Shown: piece by piece, positions 59,347-64,000 of the stretch
How positions within the stretch are numbered: the stretch's first letter is position 1
Layout of the letters: every line of letters starts with the position of its first letter
DNA from: Candidatus Aenigmatarchaeota archaeon
GTDB lineage: Archaea; Aenigmatarchaeota; Aenigmatarchaeia; GW2011-AR5
NCBI GenBank assembly: GCA_016198685.1
Contig: JACQID010000006.1
Location: forward strand, 124,001 to 188,000
Direction: 5' to 3'
Length of the DNA stretch: 64,000 bases
Translations under genes and position numbers: made by a program
The notes under the pieces: generated by a model
Told to the model about the DNA's origin: nothing
Seen by the model: only the letters and a program-made list of their open reading frames with translations
Database searches by the model: none

Positions 59347-59351
59347 TATTC

Positions 59352-59456
59352 ATGGATTGTCCGCGATGCGTAACGTTCCTTGATCAAGAAGATGTTGCAG
59401 GAGCGAAGAAACGCTCCAAATGCCTTAGGTGCGGCTATTATTTTGACTGTTGCTAG
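59352..59456 (+). CDS. 34-residue zinc-ribbon protein
   Basis: The frame reads MDCPRCVTFLDQEDVAGAKK then RSKCLRCGYYFDCC. CPRC and CLRC, 24 residues apart, form a classic zinc ribbon and leave two extra cysteines at the end. It begins six bases after the phosphoesterase stop and is probably in the same transcript. Small zinc ribbons of this kind are frequent in archaea and usually bind nucleic acid or protein. Confidence 0.65.
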   Translation: MDCPRCVTFLDQEDVAGAKKRSKCLRCGYYFDCC

Positions 59457-59512
59457 ATTCTTATTTAAGGCACAAGTTGCTTTAAAAATGTTCTGCTAAA
59501 TCTAATAAGCAA

Positions 59513-59628
59513 GCGGGGGTCGTGTAGCCTGGCCAATCACGCAAGGTTGAGGGCCTTGTTCCTTAGTGGATACGGGAGTTCAAATTGGATTTTCCTACGG
59601 GAAGACCATGAAATTCTCTCCCCCCGCA
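59513..59628 (+). tRNA. tRNA-Leu (GAG) with a T-loop intron
   Basis: Acceptor GCGGGGG pairs with CCCCCGC before A. D-stem GTG/CAC and anticodon stem CAAGG/CCTTG are good; loop TTGAGGG has GAG at 59549-59551. The variable arm has stem TCC/GGA. The T-stem GGGAG (59574-59578) pairs with CTCTC (59616-59620), but the loop between is 37 nt: TTCAAAT followed by about 30 nt (59586-59615) that form a hairpin around TTCC-TACG-GGAA. This is a T-loop intron. A T-run (59631-59639) just behind the gene is a likely terminator. Confidence 0.93.
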
Positions 59629-59721
59629 TATTTTTTTTCTTAATCGGTGTTTTGGAAGCAATGTATGATTGGCTTAAAATTCCGTATTTTAACCTTTACG
59701 AGTAATTATATAGTGTAGAAA

Positions 59722-61200
59722 ATGCGCATACGTCTCGAAACGTTCTTAGGTATTGCATTGTTATTACTTGTAGCGCCATCATATGCACAATTAGGCAGCC
59801 AGTATTTCTATTATTCGCCTAATGCATCGGATAGCGGCGTGGCAATTCATGACCAATTGATAGAGAGATTGCTTCCAGAAGCGGGAATTTTGTCCGATAA
59901 CGTTTTTTATCCTGCAAAAAGGCTTCTCGAAGACTTGCGGCTCCTGGTTACATTTGATGAGGAAAAAAGAATGTATTTGCATCTAGAATTTGCTGAAAGA
60001 AGGCTCCTTGAGGCAAAAGCCTTGGCAGAAAGAAACCAAACGGCAGAAGCGGTGGCCGCGTTGAACGATTACAAGAAAAGCATTGAAATATTCAGCGAAA
60101 GAGCGGCTGTAAAGAAAATACCGTTTCCTGTACGGAGCGAAATAAATTATGTCCAGCAGAGCGCCGCAAATCTGGAAACTAGACTCATCAGGCCTGAAAC
60201 GGCGCCTGAAGTTGAGAATGACGGCATATCACCTCCGGCAAATGACGTAAAGGAAAGTAGAGAGTCTCCAAGCATAACTCCGCCTAAAGGAGGGGGAGGT
60301 ATTATCATAATTGATGAGCCTGATGAAGAAGTTATCGAGCCTCCGAAAGGCGGCAGTAGTGGCGGAGGTGCGCCGCCTACCGAGCCGGATCCCATAGAAG
60401 AACCAATTACGCCGCCGGAGGATTCTCCTGCGCCAGAGATCACGCCTGAGCCAGTAGACGAGGCAATAGCTGTAACATTATTCAATACTGCCCAATGCAA
60501 AACAGTAGCTGGCAATGCCAGTCTGTTTAAAGATGGGGACTGGATGCTGCTTGTAACCGGCAATTTCGGCAATGAAATAAAGCCTGAATTTGTAACAGAG
60601 TGCCTGAAGATACTAGGCCCGGCAGGCAAGGACTTTAATTATGCCGTATATACAGGCAACATTGGCAAGCTTCAGAGGTTAGCAAGCATATTGGATAGCT
60701 CTGAGATTGACGCGATCGGGACAGTTTACGAACCGAGCGACTATGCTAACTTCAGCTGGGATTTCAACTTCACAATAGCTAACGCAAAAAATATCAGCAA
60801 GATAGCGCATGACGCAGGCTTTAAGAGCAGCATTTTGGTCACTGGAAGACCGTTGAGGGAGCGATCATTAGATAAATATGGTTGGGATTTCGGGCAGCTT
60901 GCTCATGACCTGGACACGATGATAATCCAGACACAGGGGGCCATACCCAGAGGAACGCTGGTCGCGGACATGAGATCACTCATAACGTACCGTAACAGAG
61001 CTGCTACGGAAGACAAGCCTGTGTTCTTGCAGATAACTGTATCGCCGCCCAATACCAACGCGAATGGAGTAGGATTGGATGACGCAAAAAACGCATACAC
61101 AAATATGCTCGCACAAGGCTTCCGGCCATCGATGTGGTGGACATCAACCGATGAAGGGAAGAGCCTTTTCATAAATCTTGTGAAATTTATCCGCAGTTAA
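59722..61200 (+). CDS. Secreted surface protein with DUF5667-like domain and TIM-barrel-like C-domain
   Basis: A 492-residue exported protein. Residues 1-22 are a signal peptide (MRIRLETFLGIALLLLVAPS, cut after YAQ). Residues 75-130 form a helical hairpin like DUF5667 (MYLHLEFAERRLLEAKALAE). A low-complexity Pro/Glu/Gly linker with PPKGGGG and PPKGGSSGGG spans 190-280. The C-terminal 210 residues (TGNFGNEIKPEFVTECLKIL, SILVTGRPLRERSLDKYGWD, RPSMWWTSTDEGKSLFINLV) look like a glycosidase-like TIM barrel, though no catalytic pair is clear. It probably sits on the outer surface. TATA-like AATTATATAG at about 59704-59713. Confidence 0.75.
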   Translation: MRIRLETFLGIALLLLVAPSYAQLGSQYFYYSPNASDSGVAIHDQLIERLLPEAGILSDNVFYPAKRLLEDLRLLVTFDEEKRMYLHLEFAERRLLEAKALAERNQTAEAVAALNDYKKSIEIFSERAAVKKIPFPVRSEINYVQQSAANLETRLIRPETAPEVENDGISPPANDVKESRESPSITPPKGGGGIIIIDEPDEEVIEPPKGGSSGGGAPPTEPDPIEEPITPPEDSPAPEITPEPVDEAIAVTLFNTAQCKTVAGNASLFKDGDWMLLVTGNFGNEIKPEFVTECLKILGPAGKDFNYAVYTGNIGKLQRLASILDSSEIDAIGTVYEPSDYANFSWDFNFTIANAKNISKIAHDAGFKSSILVTGRPLRERSLDKYGWDFGQLAHDLDTMIIQTQGAIPRGTLVADMRSLITYRNRAATEDKPVFLQITVSPPNTNANGVGLDDAKNAYTNMLAQGFRPSMWWTSTDEGKSLFINLVKFIRS

Positions 61201-61203
61201 TCT

Positions 61204-62061
61204 TTACTTCAGCCAGAAAACTTTGTTAGTTCTGCCGTATTTTTCCTTTCGCACAAGCTCCTGTTCCTCGAGTTTCGAGACTATCCTTGTGGTTTTGGCC
61301 CTTGAAAAACCAAATTCTTCTTCAATTTCTTTCTGAAGAATCATTTTGTTGGCCTGAAGCCGCTCAAGAACCTTCTTCTCGTCGTTTCTGAAGCCGCGCA
61401 GGAACGCGTCCTTGACTTTGTTTCTGAAATGTGCAAAGAAGATTATAGCAACGACGCTGATAATAAGAAGGACTATGACTATTTCACTGCCTCCTATGGC
61501 GCTATATTTCACGGAAAATATAAGGGGCTCAGTAATATCCTGGCCTGACCATTCAAGCATTATTCTTTTGCCATCGGAGATTGTTCGGGCATCAGGCGGA
61601 AAATAGCCTTGACCATCTATCACATAGCCTACAGGAAGCGTAACTCTTATGTTCATATTACTAACGGCTTGTTCAAATGAGAAACTTGTGCTGAATTGGT
61701 TGGCCGATGAACTGCGAAATACCGTTTCCTTCGAAACGAAACGAATTGTGATGTCTTTTGTGGGACTCTCAAGAAAAATATTGACGGCATAAAGCCCATT
61801 AACTGCAGCCACCTCGTGCCGGAGTTTTTGCGAGCCATCAAGAACTTCCAAATCAGTAATATCATTATTCAGATTATATGTCAGATTAGGGCTAGTTATC
61901 TGTTCCCTGAAATAGAAATGCATTTCCTGAATAACGCTTCCGTCAGGCTGTACGTCCAGTAATACCGTAAGGTTCTCTATAGGATGCCCAGCTGCCCCTG
62001 AGGCGGTTGTACCAAGGACCGCTAACGCAAAAAAGAGGTAGATTCTGGATAAATTTTCCAT
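61204..62061 (-). CDS. Membrane-anchored regulator: extracellular beta domain, one helix, cytoplasmic winged helix
   Basis: A 285-residue protein. The signal peptide (LSRIYLFFALAVLGTTASGA) precedes a beta-rich outer domain (residues 25-195, ENLTVLLDVQPDGSVIQEMH), a transmembrane helix IVIVLLIISVVAIIFFAHF (about 201-220) and a cytoplasmic winged helix (LQANKMILQKEIEEEFGFSR, TRIVSKLEEQELVRKEKYGR). This is the layout of archaeal one-component membrane regulators. It faces two surface-protein genes and an operator-like repeat array lies in the divergent gap, so it may sense the envelope and control them. Confidence 0.85.
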   Translation of the reverse strand: MENLSRIYLFFALAVLGTTASGAAGHPIENLTVLLDVQPDGSVIQEMHFYFREQITSPNLTYNLNNDITDLEVLDGSQKLRHEVAAVNGLYAVNIFLESPTKDITIRFVSKETVFRSSSANQFSTSFSFEQAVSNMNIRVTLPVGYVIDGQGYFPPDARTISDGKRIMLEWSGQDITEPLIFSVKYSAIGGSEIVIVLLIISVVAIIFFAHFRNKVKDAFLRGFRNDEKKVLERLQANKMILQKEIEEEFGFSRAKTTRIVSKLEEQELVRKEKYGRTNKVFWLK

Positions 62062-62110
62062 ATAGTAATTATTTAGGCTACTTATTTATTTCAAATCGTC
62101 TGCTGCTCTT

Positions 62111-62144
62111 GAAACGTTTCACAATTGTTTCACCACTGTTTCAC
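62111..62144. promoter_or_regulatory. Operator-like array: GTTTCAC repeated every 11 bp
   Basis: GTTTCAC occurs at 62116-62122, 62127-62133 and 62138-62144, exactly 11 bp apart, so all face one side of the helix. The first is part of the palindrome GAAACGTTTC (62111-62120). An inverted copy, TGAAAC, occurs at 62161-62166 (after ACT). A TATA-like TATAATTAA follows at 62171-62179. It is located between the membrane-anchored regulator and the surface-protein genes. Confidence 0.6.
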
Positions 62145-62191
62145 CCCATTGTTTTGCACTTGAAACGGACTATAATTAATCAGGTGAGACG

Positions 62192-62497
62192 ATGCTATCG
62201 GAAACTGTAAAGGGAACTGGAAATGTAGAAAGCCGTCATGAGGTCAGTGCAGCGCTAGTGCACACGCAACGGTACCTCTCTGGCCAACGAAAAGTGTTCT
62301 ATTATACGTGGGATTGCCGGAATTGCGGAGCCTCATATTTTTTCAGCGCTTTTAAGTGCCCGCTATGTGAAGCCGCAGGCATGGATGCTGTAAAGCACAA
62401 GTGCAGCTATTTGAACTCGGCAAACCAGCGGACGAGCGAAAGTGGGAAAGTAAACAAGGGAGGTGTGAAAAAATGGAAAAAGCAGCAGGCCTTATAA
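62192..62497 (+). CDS. Possible small zinc-ribbon protein, 101 residues
   Basis: The frame reads MLSETVKGTGNVESRHEVSA and then WDCRNCGASYFFSAFKCPLC, a four-cysteine zinc-ribbon pattern, and ends with a basic tail. It overlaps the start of the next gene by 25 bp, and that gene's ribosome site lies inside it. The distance from the TATA-like element to this ATG is short, so the start may be different. It could also be an accidental frame in a long leader. Confidence 0.5.
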   Translation: MLSETVKGTGNVESRHEVSAALVHTQRYLSGQRKVFYYTWDCRNCGASYFFSAFKCPLCEAAGMDAVKHKCSYLNSANQRTSESGKVNKGGVKKWKKQQAL

Positions 62498-64000
62498 TGG
62501 CCGCTCTTCTCGTGTTAGCGCCGGTATATGCCGCAAATCATGCCGTAACGCTTCCGACAGAAAGCGCATTGGGACTCCAGTTGCTGGGGGAGACATTTTC
62601 CGATTTTGTATTTGGTTTAAGGATGGCTCTGGAGTTTGACGAAGAAACAAAGTTGGGAATCCTGCAAGAAAGATTTGATAAACTAGAATCCCAGCAGGAA
62701 GAATGGCTTAAAGTAAAGGCCGTGGCGGCCAATCAAAGCGCCAGCGGTGAGCTTACTAACAGCCAGAAAGAGGCAATCGTAAGCATCCTAAACGCCAAGC
62801 ATGACATGCTCGTCAAGGAGTATGTTGGTTTGGGACGTGCGATTGACAGCCTGATAACACAGGCTAACAAAACAGGGGACGCAGAGCTTCAAGAAGCGGC
62901 AGAAGAGCTTCTCAACAAATTAGATGAATCGAAACTCTCTGACGGATTGAATGCGCCGTTGCCAATAGACATTAACACCATAACATTCGGCACTGAAGGT
63001 CCTGTAAACGCAAGTGAAGCCAAGAAGCGGGCCGAAGAGAAACTCGGTTTCGAAGCTTCCAGCGTCGTTGAAGAAGTTCACGGCAACGTGACTTACTTCG
63101 TAGTGAGAGGAGAAGAAAGCAGCAGTAACGACAGCTTCAAGATAAAAAAGACATATGAAGCCTGGGTTAATGCCAATACCGGAGCGATAGGAGCAGCAAA
63201 CGTTGCTATATCATTCCAGTCTGAATATATACCTGCAGCAAAGCCCCAGAAAGACAACAAAACAACAACGACCACGACAATGTATGACAACAAGGACGAG
63301 AATGATACAAATGGGAAGAACGACGACTCGAAAAAACATGGAATACCAACGCAGGGCTACACGGTCTTCCAGCCGGTAACATACATTAAGATATACCAGG
63401 AAGTCGGCAACATCGTGCAACAGGTATCGGGCGGAAACACGTACGTTTCGGCTCAAGGCACAGCAAACTCGAATACAGCGTCCACATCCAACAGCCAGTC
63501 CGGAAACGGTGATGGATGCAATAACAGCTGTGACAACGATACAAATGACGACTGCGGTAACACATGTGATAACGGCGATCAGGACGGCAACGGCTGCTAC
63601 AGTGGTTGCAACGAAACGGATAACGGAAATGGCGGAGCAGATTACAACAACACGAACACGACAGACTGCCCTTCAGGATGCGGATCCGGATCAGCAACTA
63701 ACTATACCAGCACAGCTAACGCAAACAGCAACACTACCGTGATATCTAGTGCAGGCAGTGGAGGCAGTGCAAACGCGAACGCCGAATCCGACACGAAAGC
63801 GGTGGCAACATCCGGTGACGGAGGAGGAAGCCTTGCAACATCGGATTCCATCACGAAGGGCGTTGCAGTCAGTGGTGACAATGGCTCTAGCACGTCAAGC
63901 GCGGATTCTAAGACAGGAACCGCGGCCAATAGCGGCGACGGGGGCTTGAGCACTGCGGAGAGCGGCTCTTACACAGAAGCAACGTCCAGCACGGGTGACA
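62473..64000 (+). CDS. Large repetitive surface protein with PepSY domain (cut by window edge)
   Basis: The frame opens at ATG 62473 after a strong ribosome site (GGGAGGTG) and has no stop before the window end (509 codons seen). Signal peptide MEKAAGLIMAALLVLAPVYA. Residues 25-150 are helical and like DUF5667 (LGILQERFDKLESQQEEWLK). Residues about 175-240 are a PepSY-type domain (ASEAKKRAEEKLGFEASSVV, VTYFVVRG, YEAWVNANTGAIG). Then a Thr-rich linker, a Cys-rich Asp/Asn segment with CNNSC, CGNTC, CYSGC and CPSGC, and 20-residue repeats. It is probably secreted, glycosylated and disulfide-stabilised, an adhesin or S-layer-like protein. Confidence 0.88.
   Translation, partial: MEKAAGLIMAALLVLAPVYAANHAVTLPTESALGLQLLGETFSDFVFGLRMALEFDEETKLGILQERFDKLESQQEEWLKVKAVAANQSASGELTNSQKEAIVSILNAKHDMLVKEYVGLGRAIDSLITQANKTGDAELQEAAEELLNKLDESKLSDGLNAPLPIDINTITFGTEGPVNASEAKKRAEEKLGFEASSVVEEVHGNVTYFVVRGEESSSNDSFKIKKTYEAWVNANTGAIGAANVAISFQSEYIPAAKPQKDNKTTTTTTMYDNKDENDTNGKNDDSKKHGIPTQGYTVFQPVTYIKIYQEVGNIVQQVSGGNTYVSAQGTANSNTASTSNSQSGNGDGCNNSCDNDTNDDCGNTCDNGDQDGNGCYSGCNETDNGNGGADYNNTNTTDCPSGCGSGSATNYTSTANANSNTTVISSAGSGGSANANAESDTKAVATSGDGGGSLATSDSITKGVAVSGDNGSSTSSADSKTGTAANSGDGGLSTAESGSYTEATSSTGD
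63754..64000 (+). repeat. 60-bp tandem repeats coding 20-residue units
   Basis: Units start at 63754, 63814, 63874 and 63934, and a fifth begins at 63994, each exactly 60 bp. The protein pattern is G-[SD]-x-G-x-S-x-x-x-x-x-S-x-x-K/T-x-x-A-x-S/T, for example GDGGGSLATSDSITKGVAVS and GDNGSSTSSADSKTGTAANS. The DNA copies have diverged, so the array is old and under protein-level selection. The full length is cut by the window edge. Confidence 0.88.

Overview
The window is archaeal chromosomal DNA. Archaeal hallmarks include Cdc48 with N-terminal double-psi barrel, RadB, family B DNA polymerase, Lhr helicase, archaeal-type TyrRS, type II methionine aminopeptidase, a beta-CASP RNase, a class III (pilin) signal peptide, TATA-type promoters and many leaderless-looking starts. 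All four tRNA genes carry extra sequence at unusual places (anticodon stem, D-loop, variable arm, T-loop), each with its own hairpin. This recalls the disrupted tRNAs of Micrarchaeota (ARMAN-type DPANN) and a few Thermoproteota. Small genes, short overlaps and several gene families I associate with DPANN archaea point the same way, but the exact lineage is an inference.

Layout. 1-5.3 kb (minus): surface glycan operon with a heptose kinase/isomerase fusion, a heptose-type adenylyltransferase, UDP-glucose dehydrogenase, sugar nucleotidyltransferases and a glycosyltransferase. 5.4-10.4 kb: small conserved genes, RtcA, a beta-CASP nuclease and a frameshifted small gene. 10.5-23.0 kb: a defence island, cas6-cas8b-cas7-cas5-cas3, an AbiEi/AbiEii toxin-antitoxin pair, cas4-cas1-cas2 and a 20-repeat CRISPR array (type I-B). 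23-34 kb: TyrRS, hydrolase, MGMT, FKBP lipoprotein, Lrp, a frameshifted HAD phosphatase, SerRS, topoisomerase I with a C2H2 finger, a degenerate metallo-beta-lactamase lipoprotein, PyrB and RadB. 34-43 kb: Cdc48, an AT-rich SRA-HNH restriction-like gene lying between gene remnants, a glutamine-amidotransferase pseudoenzyme, MetAP and pyrF-pyrE-pyrD-pyrC.

43-50.6 kb (minus): HAD, Nudix-like, PolB, Lhr and phosphoesterase, read as one block. 50.7-57.1 kb: secreted small proteins, an XRE-CBS regulator divergent from a bacterial-type metK with a long inverted repeat between them, a pilin, and a pyruvate:ferredoxin oxidoreductase operon that is divergent and carries two inserted genes. 57.3-59.6 kb: four intron-containing tRNAs with small genes between them. 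59.7-64 kb: a surface-protein locus with a DUF5667-like secreted protein, a membrane-anchored winged-helix regulator, an 11-bp-periodic operator-like array and a repetitive PepSY-containing surface protein cut by the window edge.

Pyrimidine synthesis is nearly complete here (pyrB, C, D, E, F; no pyrA/carAB, pyrI or pyrK seen). The most notable points are the four disrupted tRNAs, the AbiE pair inside the cas operon, the heptose kinase-isomerase fusion, the metK operator/regulator pair, and the clean loss of one Fe-S cluster in PorD. Two genes are broken by single-base frameshifts, which may be real decay or assembly error.
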